DNA from: Arthrobacter sp. efr-133-TYG-118
Lineage (GTDB): Bacteria > Actinomycetota > Actinomycetes > Actinomycetales > Micrococcaceae
Length of the DNA stretch: 64,000 bases
Reading direction: 5' to 3'
Assembly: GCF_030209755.1 (NCBI RefSeq)
Contig: NZ_JARVRH010000019.1
Coordinates: 1 to 64,000, forward strand
Shown here: piece after piece, positions 51,819 through 60,211 of the stretch
How the letters are laid out: every line of letters starts with the position of its first letter
How positions within the stretch are numbered: position 1 is the first letter of the stretch
The notes under the pieces: model-generated
The model's input: only the letters and a program-made list of their open reading frames with translations
What the model was told of the DNA's origin: nothing
Databases searched by the model: none
Made by a program: the position numbers and the translations under genes

Positions 51819-52679
51819 GTGACCATCATGACCCCAGCAGAACCGCGTGCAGAACCGCGTGCAGAACCGCGTGCAGAACCGCGTGTAATCACGAGTGACA
51901 CCCCGGCCAACGGCGATTCCAAAGGCGCTTCGGTACTTGAGAACGCCATTGCCGTGCTCCGCAGCTTCACCGCCGAGGAACCCTTGCTGGGAGTCACCGA
52001 GATCGCCGGCAGGATCGGATTGCACAAGAGCACTGTGTCCCGGATCCTGGCAACCTTCGAACAAGAACACTTGGTGGAGCGCGACCCCGAGTCCCGACGC
52101 TTCCGGCTGGGCCTGGGGATGATCGCCCTTGCCGGCCCGCTCCTTGCCGAACTGGAAGAGCGCCGGGTGGCCTATCCCGTGCTGCGCGAACTGAGCGAAC
52201 GGACGGGCGAGACGAGCGCGCTCATGGTGTGGAACGGGAACGAATCCATGTGCGTTGAGCAAATCGCCAGCCGTCACCAGGTCAAGCATCTCGCCCCGTT
52301 GGGTGCCCGCTACAACGAGGCGCTCAGCTCCTCGGTGCAGGTCTTCCTTGCCGCCGAAGACGCCGACCGCGTGCGCAAGCTCCTGCGGAGCGGCTCGATC
52401 ACCTTGCCCGGTCTCGACGAAGAAGCACTCGAGGCCTACCTCCTCCGGCTCCAGGAGTCCGTGAAGCGTGGCTGGGCCTTCAATTTCGGCGAAACATCCA
52501 TCGAAGAAGTCGGCGTTGCCTCCCCCGTCTTTGACCACCGCGGAGACATCGTGGCCTCCGTCCTGATCCCCGCGCCCAAGTTCCGGGTCTCGCAGGACAC
52601 GCTCGCCAGCCTCGGCGAGGCATGCCAAGACGCAGCCCGCAAAATCACCACGCGCCTAGGCGGCCGCGCCCCGCACTAG
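51819..52679 (+). CDS. IclR-family transcriptional regulator 2
   Basis: About 286 residues from GTG 51819 (AAGAG 7 nt upstream), or 283 from ATG 51828. The N-terminus carries AEPR four times, from a 12-bp tandem repeat. Then comes the winged helix (IAGRIGLHKSTVSRIL) and an IclR ligand domain (YNEALSSSVQVFLAAED, GVASPVFDHRGDIVASVLIP). Downstream of creatinase with a palindromic repeat between. A candidate for the GTTGCG operators, competing with IclR 1. Confidence 0.87.
   Translation: MTIMTPAEPRAEPRAEPRAEPRVITSDTPANGDSKGASVLENAIAVLRSFTAEEPLLGVTEIAGRIGLHKSTVSRILATFEQEHLVERDPESRRFRLGLGMIALAGPLLAELEERRVAYPVLRELSERTGETSALMVWNGNESMCVEQIASRHQVKHLAPLGARYNEALSSSVQVFLAAEDADRVRKLLRSGSITLPGLDEEALEAYLLRLQESVKRGWAFNFGETSIEEVGVASPVFDHRGDIVASVLIPAPKFRVSQDTLASLGEACQDAARKITTRLGGRAPH
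51837..51884 (+). repeat. 12-bp tandem repeat x4 in the iclR 5' coding region
   Basis: GCAGAACCGCGT occurs four times exactly, giving (AEPR)4. In frame, so copy-number changes would alter only the length of the N-terminal tail. Confidence 0.95.
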
Positions 52680-53015
52680 CCCGACATCACCCTTCGCCAC
52701 ACGGGGACATACCCAGTTCTGGACCCCAGAAATGGACATGCCCACTCGTGATCCACAGGACATGCCCAACCCCAAGCCCCAGCATCGGACATAACGCTCT
52801 CACTCCAAGGGACATGCCCAACCCCAAGCCCCTGCATCGGACATAACGCTCTCAATCCAAGGGACATGTCCAGCCTTGGAGTCCAGAAATGGACATATTC
52901 GCAATATGTCCAGTGCTCAGAGCCAAGGCAGGGCATGTCCTAAGTGCCGGGGGCGGGCGGGCCGGGGCGGGACGGGTTGGGAACCAAGGCCGCGGCGACC
53001 GAACGCAGTCAGCAA
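52680..53015. repeat. GGACATG repeat array, copy C (tandem 52-bp units plus palindrome)
   Basis: The 336-bp gap is mostly repeat. GGACATG-type units start at 52704, 52758, 52810 and 52862; the last three are exactly 52 bp apart and two are nearly identical. The final unit pairs with an inverted arm ending at 52940 (CAATATGTCCAGTGC ... CAAGGCAGGGCATGTCC). The remaining ~75 bp is G-rich without an obvious feature. Confidence 0.88.
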
Positions 53016-54149
53016 CTAGTCCGCGACGACGGCGAGCGCTTCCTCGACGCTGTCGACCAGGAAGATCCGCCGATCCATCACTTTCCCGGCGGCGAGGCTC
53101 TGCAACATAGGCCACGCGGGATACTTGTTCTCCCAATGGTCGCGCCCCACGAGCACCATGGGCGTGACGGTTTCCGGGGCGCCGTAGAAGTTCTCGCACG
53201 CGTCCATGAAGATTTCCTGCACGGTGCCGGCGGAGCCTGGAAGGAACACGATCCCGCCGTTGCATAGCTCCAGCAAGATCGCTTCGCGCATGGAGTTGGC
53301 GAAATACTTGGCGATGTGGGTGGCGAAGAGGTTGGGCGGCTCGTGCCCGTAAAACCAGGTGGGGATGCCCAGCGACGTCGTCCCGCTCGGATAGTGCCCG
53401 ACGACGGCGGCCGCCGCCCGTGCCCAGGCCGTCACCGAGGGACGGAAACCCGGCACCGAGGCGAGCGATTGCAGCGCGACGGCGAAGTCGGCGTCGGGCA
53501 GGCCGCTTAAGTAGGCACCCAAATTGGCGGCTTCCATGGCACCCGGTCCTCCCCCGGTGGCCACCGTGAAGCCGGACAGGGCCAAGAGCCTGCCCAGGCG
53601 CGCCGCGTCGTCAAAGTCCGTCGTTCCGCGTTGCGCGGCGTGCCCGCCCATGACGCCTACGATCTTGTTCCCGGCGAAGTCCCCGTTGCCCAGGAGCTCG
53701 TCCAGGGCGTCCCCGATGGCGTGGTCGTGCAGCGCGGCGGCAAGGGTGGCGTCCAGGCTGGTCCGCTGCCCCGGCATGATGCTCCATTGGTAGACCTGGG
53801 CGTCGAGTGTGGCTTCGTATTCCGTGGAGTCAATGTCCTCGTACAGTTCGGCGGCGCTGTAGAGGCTGCCCCGGTACGGGTTGAACGGCACGCCGCGCAG
53901 CTTGGGAAAGATGAGTGCGCCGCGGCTGCGCAGCGAGTCCTCCACGCCGTCGTCGAAGGTACAGCCCAGGAAGATGGCGCCTTGGGGATCCATCCTCTGC
54001 AGGTCCGCGCGTCGGCCTCGCAGGTCCAGCGACTGGGCGTGCCATCCGTGCATCGTTGCGGCACCGGAGCCCAGAAGCCGGTCGAAATGGGCCACGCTCT
54101 CAATGTCGAGCGTGCGGGGACTGGGAGTCAGTGCGCGGGACGGATTCAT
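53016..54149 (-). CDS. LOG-family-like Rossmann protein
   Basis: A 377-residue protein with the lysine-decarboxylase-like/LOG nucleotide-binding motifs GGGPGAMEAANLGAY and LPGSAGTVQEIF (the family has PGGxGTxxE). It is about twice as long as simple LOG cytokinin phosphoribohydrolases, with a ~165-residue N-terminal extension, as in the larger bacterial nucleotide-monophosphate glycosylase relatives. The exact role is unknown. Divergent from the amidohydrolase-like gene. Confidence 0.75.
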   Translation of the reverse strand: MNPSRALTPSPRTLDIESVAHFDRLLGSGAATMHGWHAQSLDLRGRRADLQRMDPQGAIFLGCTFDDGVEDSLRSRGALIFPKLRGVPFNPYRGSLYSAAELYEDIDSTEYEATLDAQVYQWSIMPGQRTSLDATLAAALHDHAIGDALDELLGNGDFAGNKIVGVMGGHAAQRGTTDFDDAARLGRLLALSGFTVATGGGPGAMEAANLGAYLSGLPDADFAVALQSLASVPGFRPSVTAWARAAAAVVGHYPSGTTSLGIPTWFYGHEPPNLFATHIAKYFANSMREAILLELCNGGIVFLPGSAGTVQEIFMDACENFYGAPETVTPMVLVGRDHWENKYPAWPMLQSLAAGKVMDRRIFLVDSVEEALAVVAD

Positions 54150-54212
54150 GGCATCAGCGTAAGCCCGCGATTCCCGTTGCGCAGGAGCCGGCCGGCCAGT
54201 GCATCATGGAGC

Positions 54213-54992
54213 ATGCAGACTTCCGAACAGCAAAGCAGCTTAAGGCCCCGGATCGGCATACCTGTCCGCCTCAGCAGCTCCGAAAGCGCGGATGCCCGCG
54301 TCGGAGAGGCGAATGAACTTTTCGACTTCATCGTCGAACTAGTGCGCGACGCCGGTGCGGAGCCTGTACTGCTCGACGCCTCCTTCACAGACGAAGCCGG
54401 CCGGCTGGCCAACGAGCTCCGTTCCCTCAACGGGGTCCTGCTGCCCGGCGGCGGAGACCTGGATCCGCGACTCTACGGTGAAGAAGCGACTGAAGCCTGC
54501 TACGACGTCAACCCTGACCAGGATCGCTTGGACTTGGCAGTCGCCCGTGGATCGCTCGACGCCGGTTTGCCCACCCTCGGCATCTGCCGCGGCCACCAAC
54601 TCCTCAACGTGGTCTACGGCGGGACGCTCATCCAGGACATGCACCCATCGTTGGTGGAGCACAACGGCCTGACCCCGGCGGAAGGTGAGCTCAGCGCCTG
54701 GGCGTGGCACGACGTCGAACTTTCACCGGGATCCAAAGTGGCCGGGCTCTATGGCTCACGGAACTCGGTGCGGATTGCTTCGGGACATCACCAGGCCGTG
54801 GCACGGGTAGGCGATGGCTTGGCGGTGACGGCGGTCGCGGAGGACGGGACCGTGGAAGCCCTCGAGGACCCACAAAGATGGGTGGCATCGGTGCAATGGC
54901 ATCCCGAGGCCTCGCAGCTGCCCGACGAAGAACGGCTCGCCCCGTTCAAGGCTTTCGTGGAGGTCTGCAGGACGCTGCGTCCCGTGGGGTGA
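54213..54992 (+). CDS. Gamma-glutamyl-gamma-aminobutyrate hydrolase-like (class I GATase, C26)
   Basis: A 259-residue PuuD-like hydrolase: PGGGDLDPRLYGEE, nucleophile in GICRGHQLLNVVYGG, HHQAV, and catalytic His in WHPEAS. These enzymes free GABA or a related amine from a gamma-glutamyl adduct. ATG 54213 has GGAG only 1 nt upstream, so it may be translated leaderless. No other puu genes are adjacent. Confidence 0.85.
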   Translation: MQTSEQQSSLRPRIGIPVRLSSSESADARVGEANELFDFIVELVRDAGAEPVLLDASFTDEAGRLANELRSLNGVLLPGGGDLDPRLYGEEATEACYDVNPDQDRLDLAVARGSLDAGLPTLGICRGHQLLNVVYGGTLIQDMHPSLVEHNGLTPAEGELSAWAWHDVELSPGSKVAGLYGSRNSVRIASGHHQAVARVGDGLAVTAVAEDGTVEALEDPQRWVASVQWHPEASQLPDEERLAPFKAFVEVCRTLRPVG

Positions 54993-55119
54993 TTGTGCGG
55001 CACCTATCGGGACGCCAACGGCAATTGCCCGCTCCGGTGAACCTGACGGCTTCGGAATTCGTCTCATCAATGTGGCAAGCACATTGCGGCCACCGGACAC
55101 GAGAAGCGGGGAACCAATC

Positions 55120-55515
55120 ATGAGGAACCACCCCAAGGCCATGATGGTCATCGTTGCGGCGGCTGCCCTGATCGCCGTGAGCGGTTGCGGGTCGTCCGGA
55201 ACCGGCGGTTATGGCACGTCATCGAGCCCACCTTCCGCCGCGTCCTCCGGCGCTCCGCAATCCCCATCGCTCACCATCACCATCAAGGACTTCGGCTATC
55301 AAGGACCCGTCTCGGTCAGCCCGGGCGCCAAAATCACCGTGAAGAACGAGGACACACAGGCCCACACGGTCACCTCAGACGATGGCAAGGCCTTCGACGC
55401 CGCCGTCGACGGCGGGGGCGGAACAACCCAGTTCACGGCGCCCAAAACACCGGGCAGCTACCCCTACCACTGCGCGTACCACTCCAATATGCACGGAAGC
55501 CTGGTCGTGAAATGA
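55120..55515 (+). CDS. Cupredoxin (plastocyanin/amicyanin-like) lipoprotein
   Basis: A 131-residue lipoprotein: signal with lipobox AVSGC (Cys23), a Ser/Pro/Gly linker, and a cupredoxin domain whose copper ligands are the His in QAHTVTSD and the C-x2-H-x3-M cluster in YHCAYHSNMHG. ATG 55120 follows GGGGA. It is an outer-face electron carrier or copper-binding protein. Eleven bp upstream of a small membrane protein gene. Confidence 0.88.
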   Translation: MRNHPKAMMVIVAAAALIAVSGCGSSGTGGYGTSSSPPSAASSGAPQSPSLTITIKDFGYQGPVSVSPGAKITVKNEDTQAHTVTSDDGKAFDAAVDGGGGTTQFTAPKTPGSYPYHCAYHSNMHGSLVVK

Positions 55516-55525
55516 GCACAGCGAA

Positions 55526-55978
55526 ATGAGCACGCGTGAAGCGGCCCGCCGCAAGCCGATGAACCGCAGACCCAAGGACATCCTGCTGCGACTGCTCGTG
55601 GCGGCAGCCCTCGTCATCGACGCTGTGGTGCACTTCGATCTTGCCGCCGGCTACCAGCTGGGTGCCCCTGGCGGAATCGGAGAAGGCAACCTGTTCCGTC
55701 TTGAGGCCGCGGCCGCAATCCTCGTCGCCTTGTATGTCCTGGTCCGAGGCAGTCGGCCGGCTTACGCCGCTGCGGTGGTGATCGCTGGAAGCGCCTTCAT
55801 AGCGGTCCTCCTCTACCGATATGTGGACATACCGGCCATAGGTCCGATCCCTTCCATGTACGAGCCCGTATGGTTTTTCGAGAAGTCCCTCAGCGCAGTT
55901 GCCGAGGGAGTGGGTGCCGTCCTGGCGGCCGTCGGTTACCTCAGGCAACGCGGCCGCGCCCGCCGACCCCGCCGCTGA
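55526..55978 (+). CDS. Four-helix membrane protein downstream of the cupredoxin
   Basis: A 150-residue protein with about four hydrophobic segments between Arg-rich ends; VIDAVVHFDLAAGYQLG and the overall size recall DoxX-like small membrane proteins. No function assigned. Co-transcription with the cupredoxin suggests a shared envelope or copper/redox role. An internal ATG (55559) is an equally possible start. Confidence 0.65.
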   Translation: MSTREAARRKPMNRRPKDILLRLLVAAALVIDAVVHFDLAAGYQLGAPGGIGEGNLFRLEAAAAILVALYVLVRGSRPAYAAAVVIAGSAFIAVLLYRYVDIPAIGPIPSMYEPVWFFEKSLSAVAEGVGAVLAAVGYLRQRGRARRPRR

Positions 55979-56043
55979 AGGCACGCCGCCGCTGAAGGCA
56001 CGCTGAAGGCGCCCGACGCCGGAAACCCGGCCCCGCCGCTGAG

Positions 56044-56088
56044 GCATATGGTTCTGATGTCTGGACATGTCCCAAACAAGGGCTCTGA
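56044..56088. repeat. Degenerate GGACATG half-element, copy D
   Basis: GGACATGTCCCA followed by CAAGGGCTCTGA matches one arm of the palindromic family; a CATATGG lies before it. It lies in the gap upstream of the gntR-iolB operon. Confidence 0.5.
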
Positions 56089-56118
56089 AACGGCACAATA
56101 AACACGCCTCCGGCACCC

Positions 56119-56146
56119 TTGACCCGTGCATTGCTCCTGCTATCAT
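56119..56146 (+). promoter_or_regulatory. Promoter of gntR-iolB
   Basis: TTGACC, 16-nt spacer, TATCAT. Just downstream, TATGTCC (56158) and GGACATG (56183) form an inverted pair around 18 nt and CAAGC/GCTTG flanks part of it, a plausible autoregulatory site. Confidence 0.55.
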
Positions 56147-56232
56147 CAGTAAAGCAGTATGTCCTATCAAGCGAACATGAACGGACATGCTTGCAACTTC
56201 CGGGACAGTCCCGGAATGCGAGGGAGCATGCA

Positions 56233-56973
56233 ATGGCGAATCAACTTGGCCTCACAATCGACCGTTCTTCCCCTGTGCCTTTGTATCACCAGGTGGTCCA
56301 GGGCATCGAGGCCGCCATCCACAGCGGAGTGCTGGAGCCCGGCAGCCGTTTGGACAACGAAATCGACCTCGCCGCCCAGCTCAACCTGTCCCGGCCCACC
56401 ATGCGCAAGGCCATGGACGAACTCGTCCGCTCGGGCCTGCTGGTCCGGAAACGCGGCGTCGGCACCCAGGTAGTGTCGAGCCAGGTCCGCCGGCCCCTGG
56501 AGCTCTCCAGCCTCTATGACGACCTGACCAACAACGGCAAGAAGCCCACAACGCAGGTCCTCAGCTTCTCGCACATGGAAGCCGACGCAGCCACGCTGAC
56601 CGCCCTCCAGCTTCCGGCCGGTTCAAAGGTCTATCACTTCACCCGCCTGCGCAAAGTGGGCGGTAAGCCGCTGGCGCTCATGGAGAACTGGGTCCGCGAC
56701 GACATCACCACCATGGACGAGTCCATGCTCCAGGCAGAGGGCCTCTACGCCATCCTCCGCCGCGGCGGAGTCAACTTCCGCCTCGCCTCGCAGCGGATCG
56801 GCGCCATGATCGCCAACGACTACCAGGCACCGCTCTTGGAGGCAGAAGTCGGCTCGGCTTTGGTCACCATGGAGCGCACCGCCGTCGACGACACCGGACG
56901 CATGGTCGAGACCGGCCACCACGTGTACCGGGCCGATTCCTACAGCTTCGAAATGACACTCGTACAGCGCTAA
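56233..56973 (+). CDS. GntR/HutC-family regulator (UTRA domain)
   Basis: A 246-residue regulator. N-terminal winged helix (LAAQLNLSRPTMRKAMDELV) and C-terminal UTRA ligand domain (SKVYHFTRLRKVGGKPLALMENW). Start ATG 56233 with AGGGAG upstream. It is 17 bp before iolB and so most likely an inositol-pathway repressor sensing an iol intermediate. Confidence 0.88.
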   Translation: MANQLGLTIDRSSPVPLYHQVVQGIEAAIHSGVLEPGSRLDNEIDLAAQLNLSRPTMRKAMDELVRSGLLVRKRGVGTQVVSSQVRRPLELSSLYDDLTNNGKKPTTQVLSFSHMEADAATLTALQLPAGSKVYHFTRLRKVGGKPLALMENWVRDDITTMDESMLQAEGLYAILRRGGVNFRLASQRIGAMIANDYQAPLLEAEVGSALVTMERTAVDDTGRMVETGHHVYRADSYSFEMTLVQR

Positions 56974-56990
56974 CGCAAGGACATAACTTC

Positions 56991-57884
56991 ATGGCCAACT
57001 GGGTCTATCCATTGGGAACCGCCAACGACGGCGATTGGGACATCTCGCTCGGAACCTCCGATTCCGCGTTGACTGTGGATGGTTGGGCCCACACGGGCCT
57101 CAAGGTCGCCACGCTCGCCGCGGGCGCCGCCGTCGAGCTCCCCGCCGCAGCTGAAGAGCGGATCATTGTGCCGCTCAACGGCGCCTTTACAGTGACGGTC
57201 GACGACGTCGAGTATCCCCTTGCGGGGCGGGCGTCGGTTTTCCATGGCCCCAGCGATGTCCTGTATTCCGGCACGAATGTTGCAGTCACCATCAGTTCGC
57301 CCGACGGCGGCCGCGTCGCCGTCGCGACTGCGCCGGCCAACGCGTCGCACCCCACCAGGCTAGTGACCGCGGCGGAAACCCCGGTTGAGCTGCGCGGAGC
57401 GGGCAATTGCTCGCGCCAGGTCCACAACTTCGGCACTCCTGCCGCCCTCGAGGCCGACCGTTTCATCGTCTGCGAAGTACTCACCCCCGCGGGCAACTGG
57501 TCCTCCTATCCCCCGCACAAGCATGACGAGGAAAAGGACGGCGAAACGCAGCTCGAGGAGATCTACTACTTCGAGACCCGGGTGGCCGAAGGCTCCGGTG
57601 CCCCTGCTGACACCGATGCTATCGGCTACCAGCGTGTCTACGCTTCCGATGACCGTCCGATCGATGTGGCCGCGGAGGTTCGCACGGGCGACGTCGTTCT
57701 TGTTCCGTATGGCTGGCACGGCCCCGCCATGGCAGCTCCCGGCTACGACTTGTACTACCTGAACGTCATGGCCGGCCCGGGACCCGTGCGCGAATGGCTC
57801 ATCAGCGACGACCCCCACCACGGGTGGGTGCGGCAGAGCTGGGACGGACAGGACATCGACCCCCGCCTGCCGTTCGGCCGCTGA
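56991..57884 (+). CDS. iolB: 5-deoxy-glucuronate isomerase
   Basis: A 297-residue IolB, a two-cupin enzyme that converts 5-deoxy-glucuronate to 2-deoxy-5-keto-gluconate in myo-inositol breakdown. Metal/cupin signature PPHKHDEEKDGETQLEEIYY and late VPYGWHGPAMAAPGYDLYYLN are diagnostic. Other expected iol genes (iolA, C, D, E) are not contiguous here; only Gfo/Idh dehydrogenases follow after the sigma-factor module. Confidence 0.93.
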   Translation: MANWVYPLGTANDGDWDISLGTSDSALTVDGWAHTGLKVATLAAGAAVELPAAAEERIIVPLNGAFTVTVDDVEYPLAGRASVFHGPSDVLYSGTNVAVTISSPDGGRVAVATAPANASHPTRLVTAAETPVELRGAGNCSRQVHNFGTPAALEADRFIVCEVLTPAGNWSSYPPHKHDEEKDGETQLEEIYYFETRVAEGSGAPADTDAIGYQRVYASDDRPIDVAAEVRTGDVVLVPYGWHGPAMAAPGYDLYYLNVMAGPGPVREWLISDDPHHGWVRQSWDGQDIDPRLPFGR

Positions 57885-57970
57885 CGTGTGACTGTCACCG
57901 CGAAGGGCAGCTTTTCGCAGCAAACTGGTTACAGCTCCTGATCGGTGGAACTTAGAAGTCTGGTCGCAGT

Positions 57971-57997
57971 TGTCGATCTGCGCGTCTGGGGCGCGTC
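57971..57997 (+). promoter_or_regulatory. ECF-type promoter upstream of the sigma module
   Basis: TGTCGA (57971-57976), 17-nt spacer, CGTC (57994-57997). This looks like an ECF-sigma promoter and resembles what I recall for ECF42 targets, so the module may be autoregulated. Confidence 0.45.
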
Positions 57998-58053
57998 GTA
58001 TATGTGAGGGTCCGAATGGAAGGGCCCACTCATACGACGAAAGGAACAGACCA

Positions 58054-58467
58054 ATGTCGAAGAACGAGCCCACCAACGCCCAGTCCGAGGTGACCGACGA
58101 GATCCGCAGCCTCTTCGGCGAGATCTACGCCGCATGGGCAGACAATGATGCGGATGCTTTCGTGGCACCGTATCGGGACGATGCCACGGTGGTGATGCCA
58201 CGAACGTATCACCGTGACAAGGAGGAGATCCGGAGCTCCATGGCTGCCGGGTTCCAGGGTCCGCTCAAAGGTTCCCAGGCGGTCGATGAACCTCTCAGCA
58301 TCCGGGTTATCGGCGGCCACACGGCGATCGTGGTCAGCAAGGCAGGCATTCTCACGGCGGGAGAGGCCCAGCTCCCGATCGACCGCGAAGTCATTGCCAC
58401 ATGGGTCTTGGTTCGACAGGATGGGCGTTGGCTCGTCGCTTCATATGCCAATGCGCCCGCCCACTGA
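58054..58467 (+). CDS. NTF2-like (SgcJ/EcaC family) protein
   Basis: A 137-residue NTF2-fold protein (IRSLFGEIYAAWADNDADAF, then beta strands to WVLVRQDGRWLVASY). Start ATG 58054 after AAAGGAA. Such proteins are common partners of ECF sigma factors. Function unknown. Confidence 0.8.
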   Translation: MSKNEPTNAQSEVTDEIRSLFGEIYAAWADNDADAFVAPYRDDATVVMPRTYHRDKEEIRSSMAAGFQGPLKGSQAVDEPLSIRVIGGHTAIVVSKAGILTAGEAQLPIDREVIATWVLVRQDGRWLVASYANAPAH

Positions 58468-58553
58468 AGACGCGTCGAGGAGCCGATTCCGCAAAGTGTT
58501 CGGCGTCGATTCGGTGAAAGCTCAAACCAAGGGTCAGACGAAAGGAGTACATA

Positions 58554-58889
58554 ATGTCAAAGTATTTGGTCCTGATCTTTCAGGATGAAGTGACGACGAA
58601 AGAAGTCGCGGGCGAGACGATCAGCGCCGACTACCAAGCGTTCATGCAGCGCCGCGGGGGGTCTTTGCTTGGCGGGGCCGCACTCGAGCCGGCGGAGACA
58701 GCGACATCCATCCGGCGCGACGGGTCCGGCGGATTCTCGGTGACCGACGGTCCCTTCGCCGAGTCGAAGGAGACACTGGGCGGCTACTACCTGATCGAGG
58801 CCGCCGACCTCGACGAGGCGCTGGAGATCGCCAAGGAGGTTCCCGCCGGGGTCGGGGTCGAGGTTCGGCCCGTGCGAGTGGCGAGCTGA
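58554..58889 (+). CDS. YCII/DGPF-domain protein
   Basis: A 111-residue YCII-family protein with the literal DGPF motif (65-68, in TDGPFAESKE). AAAGGAG precedes the ATG. Its TGA overlaps the sigma factor ATG by 1 nt (TGATG). DGPF proteins are the hallmark neighbours of ECF42 sigma factors. Confidence 0.92.
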   Translation: MSKYLVLIFQDEVTTKEVAGETISADYQAFMQRRGGSLLGGAALEPAETATSIRRDGSGGFSVTDGPFAESKETLGGYYLIEAADLDEALEIAKEVPAGVGVEVRPVRVAS

Positions 58890-60142
58890 TGCCGCCGGCC
58901 GCCAGCTCGGAAGTCGCTGCTGCGGTTGCGGAGGCGCACCGTCGTGAGTGGGCGTTCGTGTTGGCGGCCACCGTGCGCATCGCCGGTGATATCGACACAG
59001 CGGAAGAAGCCGTCCAAGATGCGTACGCCAGCGCATTGTCGACGTGGGGTACGCGTGGCATCCCGGAGAACCCTGGAGCGTGGCTCACAGTGACCGCGCG
59101 GCGACGAGCCGTGGACATGCACCGACGCGCCGCGACAGCAGAGCGGGCGCTCCCCAAACTTTTCAACCCGGAGGTGCATTTACTCGACGAGCCGGGCAGC
59201 GACACGGAAGACATATCCGATGACCGGCTGCGGTTGATCTTCACGTGCTGCCACCCCGCCCTCGCACCTGACGCCCAGGTCGCTTTGACGCTGCGGCTTC
59301 TGTGCGGGCTGTCCACGGCCGATGTCGCGCGGGCGTTTCTGCTCCCGGAGGCGACGATGGCGGCGCGGATTACCCGGGCGAAAAAGAAGATCGGGACCGC
59401 GCACATCCCGTACCGCGTGCCGGCCGCGTCCGAGCTGCGCGAGCGTGTCGACGGCGTGCTGTCGGTTGTCTACCTGGTGTACACGACCGGGCACACCTCC
59501 CCATCAGGAGCGAACCTGATGCGGCGAGATCTCGCCGAGCGCGGCCATGAGCTGGCGAGAATGCTGCGCGTCCTGCTTCCCGGCGACCGCGACGTCGCCG
59601 GGCTTCTCGCGCTCGTGCTACTCACCGACGCCCGCAGCGGCGCCCGGCTCGATGAGCACCGTGAGCTCGTGCTGATGGAGAACCAGGACCGATCGAAATG
59701 GGACCGGGCGGCCATCGATGAGGGGGTGGCGCTCCTGCGCGAGGCTTTGAGCCTACGGCCACCCGGCCGCTTCGCCCTCATGGCGGCGATCGCGGCCGTG
59801 CATGACGAGAGCAAGTCGTGGTCCGACACTGACTGGCAGGAGATCCTGGGTCTCTACGACCTGCTCATGGAGACGTGGTCCTCTCCGGTCGTCAAACTTA
59901 ACCGGGCCATAGCCCTCGGCTTCGCGGTGGGTTACGCGGAAGGTTTGGCTGAACTGGATGCACTCGGAGCAGATCCGCGACTCGCCCGATACCCGTATCT
60001 TGCCGCCGCTCGCGCCGACTTCCTGACCCGGCTGGGCCGTTTCGACGAGGCCCGGGTCGCCTTTGAAGAGGCGCTAATACTTACCGAGAATGACGCCGAA
60101 CGAAGCTACCTCCGGACCCGCCTGAGCGAACTAACGGGTTGA
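58889..60142 (+). CDS. ECF42-type RNA polymerase sigma factor with C-terminal extension
   Basis: A 417-residue ECF sigma factor. Sigma2 (DIDTAEEAVQDAYASALSTW) and sigma4 (LCGLSTADVARAFLLPEATMAARITRAKK) are followed by a ~200-residue TPR-like/SnoaL-free C-terminal domain with GGGSANL-like positions (LNRAIALGFAVGYAEGL). This extension and the DGPF neighbour define the ECF42 group; no anti-sigma gene is present, so control may be through the extension. Confidence 0.9.
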   Translation: MPPAASSEVAAAVAEAHRREWAFVLAATVRIAGDIDTAEEAVQDAYASALSTWGTRGIPENPGAWLTVTARRRAVDMHRRAATAERALPKLFNPEVHLLDEPGSDTEDISDDRLRLIFTCCHPALAPDAQVALTLRLLCGLSTADVARAFLLPEATMAARITRAKKKIGTAHIPYRVPAASELRERVDGVLSVVYLVYTTGHTSPSGANLMRRDLAERGHELARMLRVLLPGDRDVAGLLALVLLTDARSGARLDEHRELVLMENQDRSKWDRAAIDEGVALLREALSLRPPGRFALMAAIAAVHDESKSWSDTDWQEILGLYDLLMETWSSPVVKLNRAIALGFAVGYAEGLAELDALGADPRLARYPYLAAARADFLTRLGRFDEARVAFEEALILTENDAERSYLRTRLSELTG

Positions 60143-60211
60143 ATCCGACGTGACGGCGCCGCTGTTTGGCTCGCGTAGCCGCCTTTTGGCCACTGCTACT
60201 TTTGGCTACCG

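Noticed and set aside
52704-52940. Regular 52-bp repeats considered as a CRISPR array
   Set aside because: Whole units repeat with no unique spacers, they are palindromic halves, and no cas genes are present.
53631-54212. Extended N-terminus for the C26 hydrolase
   Set aside because: The extra frame is antisense to the LOG-like gene; family homology begins after ATG 54213.
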